Assembly (NCBI RefSeq): GCF_000276665.1 | Contig: NW_004955427.1 | Span: 3,575,300 to 3,639,299, forward strand | Direction: 5' to 3' | Source: Chinchilla lanigera | Lineage: Eukaryota > Chordata > Mammalia > Rodentia > Chinchillidae | DNA length: 64,000 nucleotides | In this document: piece by piece, positions 1 through 12,643 of the stretch | Position numbering within the stretch: the stretch's first letter is position 1 | Layout of the letters: every line of letters starts with the position of its first letter | Program-made: the position numbers and the translations under genes | Notes under the pieces: model-generated | What the model was told of the DNA's origin: nothing | Database searches by the model: none | Seen by the model: the letters and a program-made list of their open reading frames with translations, nothing else

Positions 1-480
1 CTATTTTTAAGCTATCTTTCTTTTCCTGGTCGTTGGCTGCAATCCTGTCTTCTAGCTCTGATATTCTAGCCTTGCCTTCGTTTAATCTATTGTGTATTCT
101 TTCAGTGGAAGTTTTCATCTCTTGGATTTCTGTTTGGATTTGTTTCATGAATCCCATTTCTTTCCTATGTTGGGCATTTATGTTTCCATCATTTTCTTAA
201 GGTCTTCTATTTATTTTTGCCTGTGTCTACTCTAATATCTTTCATTTTGATTATCATTTCTTTTCATACCTGAGAGATTGTTTTTTCTATAGCTTTTTCC
301 ATTTGTTTTTTCACTTCTGCTGCCATGATTTCAGAAAGTTTCAGTACTTGACTTCTGGTTTCCTCTAATCTCACTGTGCTCTGGGTGGGAATTCTGGGGT
401 TGCGTTTTGCTTCTGTGTCTTACAATTTTCTATTTTCTAATTTTTCCTTTATTTTGTTTTCTGTGTTGCTCCTTGTCAAT
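1..480 (-). mobile_element. LINE-1, ORF1/5' region fragment (minus strand)
   Basis: Read on the minus strand the sequence is A-rich and corresponds to the coiled-coil-coding part of L1 ORF1. On the plus strand it shows the typical run of 'ttcatctcttggatttctg'-like segments. The element enters from the left edge of the window. No intact ORF1 remains. Confidence 0.7.
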
Positions 481-1740
481 TTCTTATGGTGGATGGTTTT
501 ATTGCTAGTATCAAGGCTTCCCGAGGAGATGTCTGTCCTTTAGGGATGTGTTCTAGATATTGGTGGTTCTTTGTATCTATCTCCTACCTTCTTTATATCT
601 ATAACCTACCTTCCGTATTTGTTGAGGATGAAAAGTTGCTATTTGGTTCAGCACCCAGTCCTTTGGTACTGGACTATGGTGATGGTTATGACCCAGTACA
701 ATCAGTATTATCATGTAAGGGATAAAATCTGATTATGACATGTATGACATCCTGGCTAAGGTAGCTCAGTTAGCAATAGCAATAGCATCAAGCACAGCCA
801 AGCTATTGATAAACTATGGTAACTATTAACCTGATACTGTTGACCATAGAATCAAATTCTAGTTATATAACAAAATCCAAAATATACCAGCAAATAATAT
901 ACAACGTTTTTCCCCTTAGTGGAGTGATTTTACCCTGTTGTGGGGTAGGAGTGGTGTCAAGAGGGTATGGGGACAAGCTAGAGAGGTGAAGGGGGTTAAA
1001 TTTAGTAAAAGCAAGGCTGGATGGAAAAGGATGATCACCCAAGTTTTGAGAAGTTGGAGGACACAGGAAAGAAAGGGTGAAGGAGAAAATGTAGATGCAT
1101 TGAAGTGAATCAGGGAGAAAAGAGACAATGTTTCCTCACTTGAAAATATCATAATTTTGGGAGGTAGTTGAGAAAGTGAAACATCCCAGCCAGACAGAAA
1201 GAGGAGAACCAGACAAACACAAATGGAAGTAGTAAAGTTCCTCCGGTGTTCACAGGTCTGTGCTAGAGCCCAAGTCATTTCCTAGAAATGTGCTGTGTAC
1301 TCCTGCCAGGCTTGCCATAGGGTTTGTGTTGGATATGGAGCTGATTCTGGCCTCTGGATGTGGAGGTTGTGACTGGTCTGTTGCTGGAGTTCTCCAGAGC
1401 CCTCTGATAGCGAATGGCAGCCCGCCTGCTTCTATTCCACGTGTCTGTGCGCAGAGCACCAGGCTGGTTCACCTAACCTACCAACTGCTGGCCCCTCTCT
1501 GCTGCTTCACACTCTTCCATGCTTCTAGTTTTGTCTGGGGCTGTGTGTGCACCTCAGCCAGGGCCTGGCCTCGTCTCTCTGGCCCCCTGGTTCACCTTCT
1601 GGTTTGATTTCTCACTGCTGCTCTGTTTTCTGGGCCACTTGACCCTGGCTGTGTTGTGTGCTGTGAGCTGGGTGTCTGGCTCACCACTTGTGGCATGAGC
1701 CATGCCTGTTTTCAATAGTGCCAGCTGGCAGAACAGAAAG
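481..1740 (-). mobile_element. Probable LINE-1 5' UTR (minus strand)
   Basis: The stretch continues from the ORF1 fragment. Up to about 1250 it is AT-rich and then G/A-rich. From 1280 to 1700 it becomes GC-richer, as expected for the promoter end of an L1 read leftward. The several 60-120-codon ORFs here are chance frames. Its assignment rests on position and composition. Confidence 0.45.
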
Positions 1741-2160
1741 ACACCATTCCTTGTGGGGAGTGGGTACACAGGTAACAAATCTTCATTCTGTTTCATTCTC
1801 TTCTCCTCTTCCTCTGCCCTGCTCTCTCCATCTCTTGGTGCCCTTTCCTTTCACAAAAAATTTATCTCCCAGTTTCCTATTATGTAGGTCTTGTTTTGCT
1901 CTTTATTTTTACTCTATGTTTCTCATAAGAGAAACAATGTGATATTTAAATTTGTGTGTCTGATATATTTACTTTAATATCATGGTCTCAGGGTGCTTCC
2001 ATTTTCTTACAAATGACTCAAGTGTATCTTCTTTATGGCACAATAGTACTCCATCATGTATAAATCCCACACATTCTTTATCAGTTCATCTGTTGAGGGA
2101 CAGATAGGCCACTTCTAAATTTAGCTACATGGAAAGATCTTCCATGTCTTTCAAGTCTAT
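1741..2160 (-). mobile_element. LINE-1 3' end (minus strand), 5'-truncated
   Basis: The pyrimidine-rich start and the phrase 'gagaaacaatgtgatattt' match the L1 3' end at 33230-33600. They are followed by the ORF2 C-terminal signature around 'agtactccatcatgtata'. It is truncated near 2160. Confidence 0.7.
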
Positions 2161-4199
2161 TATTTAATCATCTGCTTCTTTGACTGTTATACATGTATTT
2201 GTTTTATACTATGGACTTTAAATATATTATAAAACTGTCATTTCAATTCTATCACATCACCTTTAGTGTATTGTTCTGATTATATTTTGAGCTTTTATTC
2301 ATTCAGAAGTTTTTTTGAGGTCCTACTTGGCATTTTTCCAGACAGTGGTGAGCAAAGTGTTATTTTCATGACATTTTTCATTGAGGAGATATTTACTTGT
2401 TGTAGCAGGCAGTCATTCCTGCATTCAGTGGAAAGTTACTAAATAACTTTGGGGACAGTTGGTTTAGCATCACTGAGTATCAGAAGGAGTAAAGCACCTT
2501 GGGGAAGTAAGAGGTTTGGCTTTCTAAGCATAGCTTTGAGCTTCTATGATACTGTTTTGTTTTGTCTCGTTGTCAGGCTGACCATGAACCAAACTACTCT
2601 TTTATCGGTGACATGCAAAAGGAAGTTGCTCTCCCCTGATGAAACCCAAGGGAGTTGAAGGCGAAGAGTGACTTGTTCATTTATTGCTTAAAATGAGAAG
2701 GAATGAGGAAGCATTTTTATTTATTCTAGAGAACTGACATTCAAAACTGAATAGTTTCCCCTTATTGTTCCTGAGACCAAAGGGATACTCAAAGGATCAA
2801 GATTAGACTAAGAATTGGTATCTTTTCAATATGTAGTTCTCACGTTGGCCTACTCCTGGTATTGAATGTTTTATCATTCACAATTCATTCCTTTATGCTT
2901 AGTATTGACCAGCTGAGTAATATCCTTTAGCATTCAGTGATTTCCAGAAAACCTCTCCCTTTAAATTAATTTGATAAGGCACATTTATTTTCTAAGTTTT
3001 AGAAGTAAGCTACATAAGCCAATTGAGAGTGGGCTTGGTCAGAAGCTCTAAAAGGAGGACTTGCAAAGTGAGTTGGAAATTCCCACCATCATTTACTCTC
3101 ATTTTCCCCGCCAACTGTTCCATCTATCATGGTGTGGACTTTGAGCTCCCAGGAAGGGCAAGTGGAGGTGGGCGCTAAGTGAAGTTTTTTACAGCCAGGA
3201 ATAGAGCAATTTCAACATAAAAAGTTCTAAGAGTTAATTAGCATTGGGTCAGTTTTAAAACATATACATAAAACATATAACATATAAACCCTGAAGAAGT
3301 AAACAATGTATTAAGATTGAATTATGGCAGAAGATTTACATAGTTTAGACACAAAAGTTTTACTTCTGCTTTCTGGCTATTTTAGGTAAAATAAAAGCAA
3401 GTCACTCCACATTTCAAAAATAATTCTAAATAATCAATTTGGCATTTTATTCAGCAGACAGAAGTAACATTAATGGTTTATTTCAGAAATGAAAGTTTTA
3501 TAGATCTACTTTTGTTTTAAAACGCAGTCTAATTCACCAGTCACTACAAGAACATAAGGAGCATGTATGGCCTCATTTGTAGGGTCCAAGAAAAAGCCAT
3601 ATCACATATGGCAAGCCATTAGTTTACTTGGATTTTTTTATACTTTAAAAAAATTTCACCTCTATTTCCTAATATTGCCCAGGAGTTACCAATGGTTTTT
3701 AAAAAACTATTAATACAGAGAAACTTCTTTCTTTCTAGAATTTTGTTACTAACCAATGCCAAGGTCCTCAGCTCCACGGTCTATTTTCTCAACAAAAGCA
3801 ACTCTCCCCATAAGAGAAATTCTCAGACCAGCTGCTATGAAAACTACAAAAACATTTTACATTAACCATTGATGTAGTAGAGCTTTGGTATTAGCAGGAA
3901 AAACTGATTTCACATCTCTATTCATCAAAATAAATCATTGAGTCTTCAGATTATTAAACTTTTAGTTAGTGAATTTGTTAAGACTGTTTCAACTATCTTT
4001 TAGTCTAAGTTTTCATTCAGTCCATTACAAAGATTTGAGAAATTTGGTTAATATGTATTTTTATGACAATGACACTGAACACATAGTTTTGTGAGGGACA
4101 ACTCATAGATTAAATCATGAAGAGGCCAATATACAATTCTTTTTCTGTGGTAAAAGACCATATAATATGATTATATACCCTCTTACCATTTTTTTAAGT
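2161..4199. other. AT-rich non-coding DNA, no feature recognised
   Basis: I see no splice-flanked open frame, RNA gene or clear repeat here. The 69-codon ORF at 2449-2658 has no supporting context. Confidence 0.4.
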
Positions 4200-4715
4200 A
4201 AGCAGTGCTTTATTTTTAACTGTAAGTACAATGTTGTATAGCAGATCTTAATAACTTTTTCATCTTGCAGAAATGAAATTTTCTATCAGTTGAGCAGCAA
4301 CTCTGCGTTTCTCCCTCCTGTCTGTTTCTAACAGCCTCCTGCTAGTTTCTGCTTCTATAAGTTTGGCTACTGAGATCCTTCCTATAGTTGGAACCATGCA
4401 ACATTTGTCCTCTGTGATCGGCTCATTTTGCTTAGCTCAGTGTTCTCAAGGTTCGTCCATACTGTATTCAATGACAGCATTTCCTTTTCTGAGTCTGATT
4501 AATAGTCTATTGTATTATATACTACATTTTCTTTCCCTAATCATCTGTTGATGGACATGCAAGTTGCTTCTACATCCTAGGTGTTGTGAATAATGTTGCA
4601 GTGAACTTGGAGCGCAGCTATCTCTTTGAAATAGTGATTTTATTTTCTTGGGACAAATACCTGTAAGTTTTGGATTGCTAGACCATATAGGGTGGCTCTG
4701 TCTTTAATTTTTTAA
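4200..4715 (-). mobile_element. Old LINE-1 (L1M type), 3' part, left half
   Basis: Minus-strand L1 3' UTR and ORF2 C-terminus: a segment beginning with the L1M-like 'tttcatcttgcagaaatga', then 'tgttgatggacatgcaagtt' and 'gttgtgaataatgttgcag'. It breaks at 4715 after 'ttaattttttaa' and resumes at 6981 after the nested insertion. Confidence 0.75.
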
Positions 4716-4830
4716 ATTTAGCTTTACTTTTAAAAATTAGCACATAACAAATTGTACATACGTATGGGGTACTATGTGATGTTTCAGTAGATGCGTGTGT
4801 TGTATAATGCTCCAGTCAGGATAAACATAC
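4716..4830 (-). mobile_element. LINE-1 (L1MA-like) 3' UTR, left half of nested insertion
   Basis: Contains the L1MA-type 3' UTR phrase 'tatggggtactatgtgatg'. It is continued at 6863-6980, which ends 'tagtcacc'. Together the halves form a short L1 3' end inserted into the older L1. The 12-bp sequence 'ttaattttttaa' occurs at both borders (4704-4715 and 6981-6992). Confidence 0.65.
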
Positions 4831-6862
4831 TGTTTTAGTCAGCTCTCCACCACTGAGACAATGTATTTAACACTCACAATTAAAAGAGGAGAAATTTATT
4901 TTGACTCATGATTTCAGTAGGTTAGTTCCATGGTTATCTGGGTCTAAGGTTGAAACTGCATGGCAGAGTGGTGTGACAGATGAAAGCTCTTTACTGCGTG
5001 GTAGCTAGGAAGCAGAAAGAGAGGAGAGAAACCAGGGATGAGAATACACCTTTCCAAATCATAATAAATGATAAATCACACCTTCAGTGATTTATCCCTT
5101 CTGACCAGGCTCTGTCACTGAATATGATATGTTTGGGAAATCGAAAGTATAACATTCTGCCCTTGGCACCCAGAAGGCTTCTGTCCATCTCATTATACAA
5201 AAATGCATTTTAGTACACTTCTAAGTAGCCAAAATATTAACATTTTCAGCTTTGCTGAAAAGTCCAAGCTGTCTCCTCCGAGACTCAAGACAAACTCTAC
5301 TGTAAAGTCCCTGTAAAAATAAAAAAGAAAATTAAATACTTTCAACATACAATGGCATAGAGTAAACATTTCCATTCCAAACGGGAGGAATGGGGTGGGG
5401 GAGGAATACGTACAAATTGGACCAAAGCAAGACCAAAACCAAGGAGGGCAAACATCAGATTCTGCAGCTGATGTCCAGCACCCAGGTAGGTTGAAGTGAA
5501 ATATGAGTTCCACAGCATTGCCAGTTGTAGCCCACATGGCCTCTGTCTTGGACTGGCTTCACTCACTGCCTGTGGCTTTCTTCATCAGTTAATCTATATT
5601 ATTGGCATCTTCAACTTCCTGGTGTCTCCATGGCACCTTCAATTTCACTCTCACAACTTACATCATCCTGTCATTGGTCTCTGGCAAGGGCTGTGGCCTG
5701 GTTTCCTAGGCTTCTTTTGAAATCTGCATGGAAGTCTCCATGACCCCATAACTCTTGCACTCTGCATGCCTGAAAATTCAGCACCATGTGGATGATACCA
5801 AGGTCAACTGGCTGGAGCCTAGCCTGGTTCCTTTGGACCATGTCTGTAGTGGCTTCCTGGTGTCCGGATATTTGAACTGGGCGATATACCTCCCTGTGTG
5901 GCTCTGAATGAGGAGGTAATCCATGGGCTCTTAAATAAGAGATTTACAGTTTTGTACCCTTGAGCTGGTATTGAGTGGGTTTTGTGGATTTCTACGATGT
6001 CCTCTTCTTATCCTTATAAAAATATTTGGCTTCTTTACAATGTTAATCTTTTCACCAACCAAGCATTTTTTGGCCCAAATTATCAGGTACGTCCTTTCTG
6101 GCAAAATGACAAGTATTTCAAATCATTTATCTCTGCCTTTTACTTCTGATTCTCACTGAAGATCTGGTTAAAAGCAGCCAGAAATACCTATGTAACAGCC
6201 TAAACAATGGGCTGCCTTGAACTTTCCTTCTCCAGATTAATTAGCGTGCCACTGTGAATCTCAGTCTCCCGTGAAGTCTCACAATGTGGAAAAATGTGGA
6301 CACATTTTCTAGCAGTATAACACACTCGGTCTCTGGTCCAAGTGCCAGTAGAGTCTTTATTCCCCACTAAAACCTCCTGAGCCTAGTACCATCTGCATTC
6401 CTGTCTACATTTTGGTTTTCTGAATTTGACCAGAATCTAATATCAAACTTGGCTTATAGCATTCTTGGTCTTCTTTACCAATGTTTCCAAACCTTTCCAG
6501 TCTCCCCAGCAAACCATGTCCAACAGCTTCTAAACCACAGTCAGATGCACTCACAGATATGACCCCTACCCATTTCTGTCTTAGCAGTCTCATCACTGGG
6601 ACAAAACACCTGACACCCACAGCTTCATGGAGGGGAGAAGTTTATTCTGGTTCACAATTTCCGTGGGTCCCGCCTATAGTCAACTGCTTCTGGGGCAGAG
6701 GTGGCATGACAGAATGGCATGGCAGAGGAAAATTACTGACTCCGTAATGACCACGAAATAGTGGATGAAGGCAGGAGGAGCAGGAGACAAAAATACACCC
6801 TTTCAAGTCATGCTCCCTGTGACTTTGTCCTTTTGACCATGCCTCACCTCTGGATGTGAGAC
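4831..6862 (-). mobile_element. Complete MaLR-type LTR retroelement (minus strand)
   Basis: Two related LTRs lie at 4831-~5133 and 6577-6862. Both start 'tgt(t/c)ttag' and both have 'acctgacaccc'- or 'tatttaacactc'-like early segments. They flank about 1.44 kb of internal sequence. Flanking 5-mers 'catac' at 4826-4830 and 6863-6867 fit a target duplication, although the right terminus reads 'gac' rather than 'ca'. The internal part has no gag-pol frame, typical of these non-autonomous elements. A 114-codon minus-strand relic (5193-5537) resembles one in the MaLR at 47446-48991. Confidence 0.72.
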
Positions 6863-6980
6863 CATACATATCAATGTCCTCAAACATTCATTATTCCTTT
6901 GTAGCCAAAACACCTAATGTCCTTTCTAAAAGGACAGCCTTTTTGAAATAAACAATGCATTACTGTTATGTGTAGTCACC
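6863..6980 (-). mobile_element. LINE-1 (L1MA-like) 3' UTR, right half
   Basis: Resumes the L1MA-like sequence ('tcctcaaacattcattattc' to 'tagtcacc') exactly where the fragment at 4716-4830 stops. Confidence 0.6.
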
Positions 6981-7480
6981 TTAATTTTTTAAGAGCCTTT
7001 CTGTTAGTTTCTGCAGAAGCTATACAACTTTACATCTGTACCAGCAGTGATAAGAGTTCCAGTTTCTCTGTATCATTACCAACACACTATTATTTATTTT
7101 TTTTTTATATAATTATCTTTCTAACAGGTGGGGGTTGATATCTCATTATGGTTTTGATTTGCATATGCTGATATCATTGATGTTGAGAATCTTTTCATAT
7201 ACCTGTTGACCATTTGCATGTGTATTCTTTGTAGAAGTGTCTGTTCAAGTTCTGTACCCACTAGAATTTTTTTTATACATTAATTTGTACGAGTTCATAT
7301 ATTTTGGATATTAATCTTTTACCAGATATGTGATTTATAATTTTTTATAATTCTGTAGGTTGCTGTTTCACTCTGTTGATAGTTCCCTTTGCTGTGCAGT
7401 GGTTTTTAGTAGTTCCATTTTTCTATTTTTGCTTTTATTTTCTACACTTCTGGTATTATATATAGGGATCATTGGCAAGA
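6981..7480 (-). mobile_element. Old LINE-1 (L1M type), right half
   Basis: Resumes the ORF2 C-terminal region after the nested insertion: 'tctgtaccagcagtgataag', 'ggttttgatttgcatatgc', 'tctgtaggttgctgtttcac'. It fades near 7480. Confidence 0.75.
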
Positions 7481-8254
7481 ACAGTGTTATAAAACTTCCC
7501 CCTCTTAAGCTTACGGAGCTTTTGAATTTCTAAATTGAATTCTCATTGTCATATTCCTTAGTCTTGACCCACTCTTGACATCTGCTAGCTTGAGCCAGGG
7601 CTGCCCATGTGCAGGGGTGCTGCTTGGGTTGGGCAGTCATCACTCACTCCAGTAGGAAAGAGTGCCTCGAAGGGAATACAGGCAAAATTATTAGCATTTT
7701 TATCTTTAGGCAAGCTGGACATGGTATCATTATGGGCATTATTTGGGTGGAAGGGGAAAAAAGACAGATGAGTGGCGGCAATGATGGAGTGAGGCTTTGG
7801 AACTTAGACCCTTTAAAAGACCATCTCTGCATCCTCGCCAGTGAAGGAGTCTCTATTTACAGCCTCCACTTAATCATCACTCACTTACTTTGTGGCCTCA
7901 TGTAGTCTCAGTTCTACCCTACACATCAGGGGAGCATCTTGCTTCCAAGAAAACGAATGATCTGTTAGTCACCAAGTCCTCTCTGTGGCATCTCTCCCTG
8001 ATGAGAGTGTTTTCCTGGTCAGGACTTCCTGCTAGTTTCCAAAGAATTATTCATCTCACTAATGGCATATTTCTATTTAGTGCTTCTTCTGTTTCAGGTA
8101 CTTCCTGGGATATGGAAACCAAGATAATAGATGGTAGATGGTCAAAGAAACTGTGGGTGTAACTTTGCGAATAGAGATTAAATGAAATAACATGAAGAAA
8201 AAACATATTGTTTTGAAGTGGCACTGTTAAATACAGATTACATATGTAATTGTG
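7481..8254. other. Non-repeat DNA, no gene recognised
   Basis: ORFs of 98 codons (7609-7905) and 90 codons (7890-8162) are open on the plus strand, but they overlap in different frames and lack exon borders. Confidence 0.35.
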
Positions 8255-8661
8255 AATTTATAGTAACCACATTAAAATAACTGCATCTTAATGTATTTTA
8301 TTGTAATCAAGATATCAAAAATATTATAATTCCAACATATGATCAATATGAAATTATTAATGAGACAGTACATTCATTTTTGGTACTAATTCATCAAAAT
8401 CTGTATGTGTGTATCTCTACAGTGCTATGTGTTTTATACTTATAACCTATTTTGCCTTGTGCTAAGTACATTTTAAATACTTGTCTAGTGAACATATGGA
8501 ACAGTGACAATCTAGAGAGTAGAAATAAAATAGGACAGATTTTTGGTTTAGAATTTGAGTGATTTTTACTAACAATTAAGAATTATGACTATCTGTAATG
8601 TAAGAAACTTCTTTCCAGAGAAAGCCCTGTAAGATGGAAATGAAGCTCATACTAGTGATGT
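8255..8661 (+). repeat. Left arm of a 407-bp inverted repeat
   Basis: Shares roughly 85% identity by eye with the reverse complement of 10904-11310. Examples are 'gtattttattgtaatcaaga', 'catcaaaatctgtatgtgtg' and 'aattaagaattatgact'. It ends around 'gaagctcatactag'. Confidence 0.85.
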
Positions 8662-9885
8662 CAGTAGTAATTTTTCAGAGTTTACTATCACCACTCTTTT
8701 CAGCTAGAATTTAACAATAGCAATTATAAAAGAGTATTCACTTCTAAAACTTTTTTCTTCTTTCTCTAGTTACTTTTGACATAACACTCTTGTGCAAAAA
8801 GGGATTAATTTAATGGATAAGAAAAAACAGGTTGTGATTTTTGTACTTAAGTGGCCCATTAAAATAATAAACCTAGGTTTGAATTTAGAAAGCCCACATT
8901 GAAATTATCTCTGGCACACCTGCTGCAGATCACGGCTCTGAGATCCCACAATACACTCTCTTACTCCACTAAAGTTCTGTACAAAGGGCAAATACAGAAA
9001 GACTATTTTATTTGCGTGTGTGAACAAAATTATGGCTCTACAACTCACCAGCTTTAGAGCAAAGCCATAATTCATGGTATTCAGCCAGTACAAACAAAGA
9101 TAAAGAAATACTAGCATTTTCCCCATGGAGTATCTAGTACAGAAAAAAAATAGAAATGTTAACCCACTCGGCATCACTGCACTGAAATATATCTACTTCA
9201 TGTACTGTGTAAAATGAGATATTTTTAAATGTCTTTAAGATACAGAAATAAATCATGCAGAAGGATATACCCTTGGGGGTTCTACCTGGTGGTTAACCTT
9301 ATAAAGGGAAAATTACACACATACTGAGGTAGATTTATAGATTTCACAAATTACCTAACCCAATGTACAGGGAGCAGTTAGATGACTGGTGCAGGCGAAG
9401 TGAATTTAGGTGTGTGATTGACAGTTCAAATAGTACAAGGAAACTGTTTTCAGATTTTGGTAGAAAAAATGTATTAGATCAGGTCCACTGTTACATAAAT
9501 ATACCCTTAAAATTCCAAGGCAGTTAACTTGTATTTCTCAAGTTGATTAAGTTTCACTGAGCAAAGGGTCTTCCAAAAGACTGGTCCTGAGCTCATAGGC
9601 CTCAGTTTGTTTGTATGTGCAAAAAAATAACACAGATAATTACATTGTTGATTGGAGGCCAGATGTCATACATTTCTCCTGTTTTTATTCTTGGCCTGTT
9701 TTGGGTGAGACAGTTTTTCTTTCTTGTATCATTTCAGAGTATCTATGATATGTTTTGTGGATATTTTGCCAGTCAATAATCTGTCTTTTGACTTTATTTA
9801 TGATATAATTTGCTCAATCAGAGCTACAAAAGCACAATTTTAATATAGCCAAATTGTTCATTTTTATCAATAAAAGCAATTTAAA
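8662..9885. other. Spacer of the inverted repeat, left part
   Basis: AT-rich. The only ORF is a 90-codon minus-strand frame at 8905-9177 with a hydrophobic middle and no recognised domain. Confidence 0.35.
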
Positions 9886-10020
9886 ACAGGGCATGGTGGT
9901 GCACGCCTTAATCCCAGAACTTGTGAGGCTGAGGCAGGAGGATCGCCATGAATTCAAGGCCAGCCTGGACTATAGAGACATTGTCTCAAAAACAATGTCA
10001 AAAACAATAACATTGTCTCA
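9886..10020 (+). mobile_element. B1 SINE (plus strand)
   Basis: Carries 'gcatggtggtgcacgcctta', 'aggctgaggcaggaggatcg' and 'ggccagcctgga', the 7SL-derived B1 core with Pol III box A and box B. The tail is a degenerate repeat of 'cattgtctcaaaaacaa'. Confidence 0.9.
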
Positions 10021-10903
10021 AAAACAATAACTTAACTTTATACTTACAAATATCTTCCCTCACATATGGCTAAGCAAATTTTCTCTTGAATGATCTTTGA
10101 ATATTTTAGTTATATTTTTAATTAATATTATTAATCTATCTGGGGTGTCTTTGCATGGGTTGACATAAATTGCTAAGCACATAAAAAGCTGATTATCAAC
10201 TTATATCATAGAACACAAAATTAAAGCAATATAACACACTTTTTAATTCAGTGACAAAAATCTGTAGAATAGCTCCTGCTGGGGCACATACATAAACAGA
10301 CATTCCTATGTATTGTTACTTGGCCTGTGATTTACTGCATACTTTTTGAAATGTAGCCTGATAATATGTTTATTTTGGGAATATAACACTCAAAATTTTA
10401 AAAACACTGCTGTATAAAAATCAGGAGAAGTTCAAAGCAGCACTATTTACTAACAGTAAAACGCACCATATTGTGATGCTCCAGAGACACTACTCATGAG
10501 TAGGTAAGTCCTTGAATATCTATGGAATATCAGTTGTGTACAAAGTGACTTAGCCATTTAACAAAGAATGAGATATACGTATGTTGACCTAGAAACATGT
10601 CAAAAGATACTCATAAGTAAAAAGATAAACTATAAGGCATCTTTTATTTCACTGTCTCATTTTTCAAATTAAAAGATGTTATGTGCACATTCACGTATCT
10701 CTGCGTGAACGCAGAGGAAGGCGCGGGAGGACACACACCAACTGTCTACATTTGTTAACTCAGAGATGCAGCGGGGAGGAAAGACTCTCATTTAACACCT
10801 CCTTATGCAGTTCTGCTCTGTCTGCCAGGTTGCCCCAGATTCCGTTACTTATGTGTTTATAAGAAACAATTAACTGTAGGGGTCGTTAAAGGACGACTAA
10901 CTT

Positions 10904-11310
10904 ATCGCTAGTCTGAGCTTCATTCTCGCTACAGAGCTTCCTCTGGAAAGAAGTTTCTGACATCACTGGACAGTCATAATTCTTAATTGCTAGTAAAAAC
11001 CACTCTAATTCTAAACCAAAAAATGTCTCATATTTGTTTTATTTCTACTCTTTAGATCGTCATTTTTCCATATGCTCACCTGACAAGCATTTAAAATGCA
11101 CCTGGTGCAAGTCAAAATAGGTTGTTATGTATAAAACACATACCACTCTAGAGATACACACATACAGATTTTGATGAGTTACTACCAAAAAGGAGTTAAA
11201 TATCTCACTAATAATTTTATATTGATCATATGTTGAAATTTTAATATTTTGGATATCTTGATTACAATAAAATACATTGATGAACTTATTTTAATATGGT
11301 TACTATAAAG
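10904..11310 (-). repeat. Right arm of the inverted repeat
   Basis: Reverse complement of the left arm. The sequences outside both arms do not align, so the arms have sharp ends. Confidence 0.85.
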
Positions 11311-12480
11311 CTCTAAATCATAAAAAAATTTCTAGACCCCCCCAAATAAGTCAGATTCAGCTAACGAGATATTCAAGCACTCGAATGAATTTAATTAAGT
11401 TTTTAACCCAATGGCAGAAACTCTTCGCCTTGGAGATTTTTTTGGCAACCCAGATCAAACTTAAATTCTTTAAAACCAACTGATGTGGATTTGCAAAGGC
11501 AAGTGAGGTTTTTTTCTAGGCCTCACTGTAATTCGTACCTGGATCATGAGCCCATATAAACTGTCCATGGATGGTCTCATGACCCACAGGTCACAACGAT
11601 TTAGTGTACTGTGTAGTTAACATGTTACTGCTTATGAAGTCCAGGAAGATAGCTTTATGTTTGTGACATAAAAGCTCACAACACAGTTTATCTGTGAAGT
11701 ACTTCTGGGAATGTCATAAAGTGATCTCAGATGATGACTGCGTCTCCCACTGACGTCAAGATCATTTCATAGTTTGCTGTTGGTATATTTTTAGATTCTA
11801 ATGGCACGGCTGGTGTATTTAATAGCATCAATCTTTGACTCACAGATTTACTGTTAACCTTTATCATCTGTTTTTAACTGAGAAGCAGTTATGGGATGGC
11901 AAAAATCTTCCACTCCTCCAACTGTTCTTTTTACCAGGAGAAAAAGTAACCATTATAATAGGGAGCATTCTGATTCAACGGGCATGGGCAAAACCAAAAA
12001 TGAAAATAACAAACCAGTTCAAAAACCCAAACTCAAAGCTTTGATGTATTTGCAAGTTTTTTGAGTTATCATATTGCATAAGCTATGTAAAAAATACCAT
12101 GAGGACAAATTCACTGGACATCAAGTTGGAGCCTCAGAGCTCTTCACTTTCTAGGTAGGAGGGTCCTCTTCTGGCATTCACATCATTATTTTCAGGATGG
12201 ATGGAAGGTGTCCTAGATCACTGAGTATTTCTGGGATAACCTTCATCTGTGCTTTTCCCTCATCACTCACGGCCTTAACCTCACCTTCTGCCCTGAAGTC
12301 TAGAGGATAAGGCTCATTATGAATTTCCTTCTGTTCCTAGCTGTCTGTACATGAACCCAGAGCCTCCTTGAGCTGTAAGAACTCGGGTCCCCATGCAGAT
12401 GCATAGCATTGATTTGATGCTTTTCTTCTATGTTACATTGCGGAGAATACATTATATATTCTTTTACTTGTCTGAGTGTT
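11311..12480. other. Non-repeat DNA, no gene recognised
   Basis: Mixed-composition DNA. The 69-codon frame at 11835-12044 lacks exon borders. Confidence 0.35.
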
Positions 12481-12484
12481 TCCT

Positions 12485-12590
12485 TCCCTAGATTGGAAAT
12501 TTTACTGTCCTCCTCATTTTTGATCTTCAGAACCTAGAACAGAGCCTGGTATGCCACAAAACTTGAAATATCTCTGTTGAAAAAATGAAG
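12485..12590 (+). mobile_element. L2 LINE 3' end relic (plus strand)
   Basis: Degenerate match to the L2 3' end: 'cttcagaacctagaacagag' then 'cctggtatgcc' and a terminal 'tgttgaaaaaatgaag'. Confidence 0.6.
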
Positions 12591-12597
12591 GTATCAG

Positions 12598-12599
<2 letters not shown>

Positions 12600-12640
<41 letters not shown>
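12600..12640. repeat. (CA)n microsatellite
   Basis: About 20 uninterrupted 'ac' dinucleotides. Confidence 0.98.
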
Positions 12641-12643
<3 letters not shown>

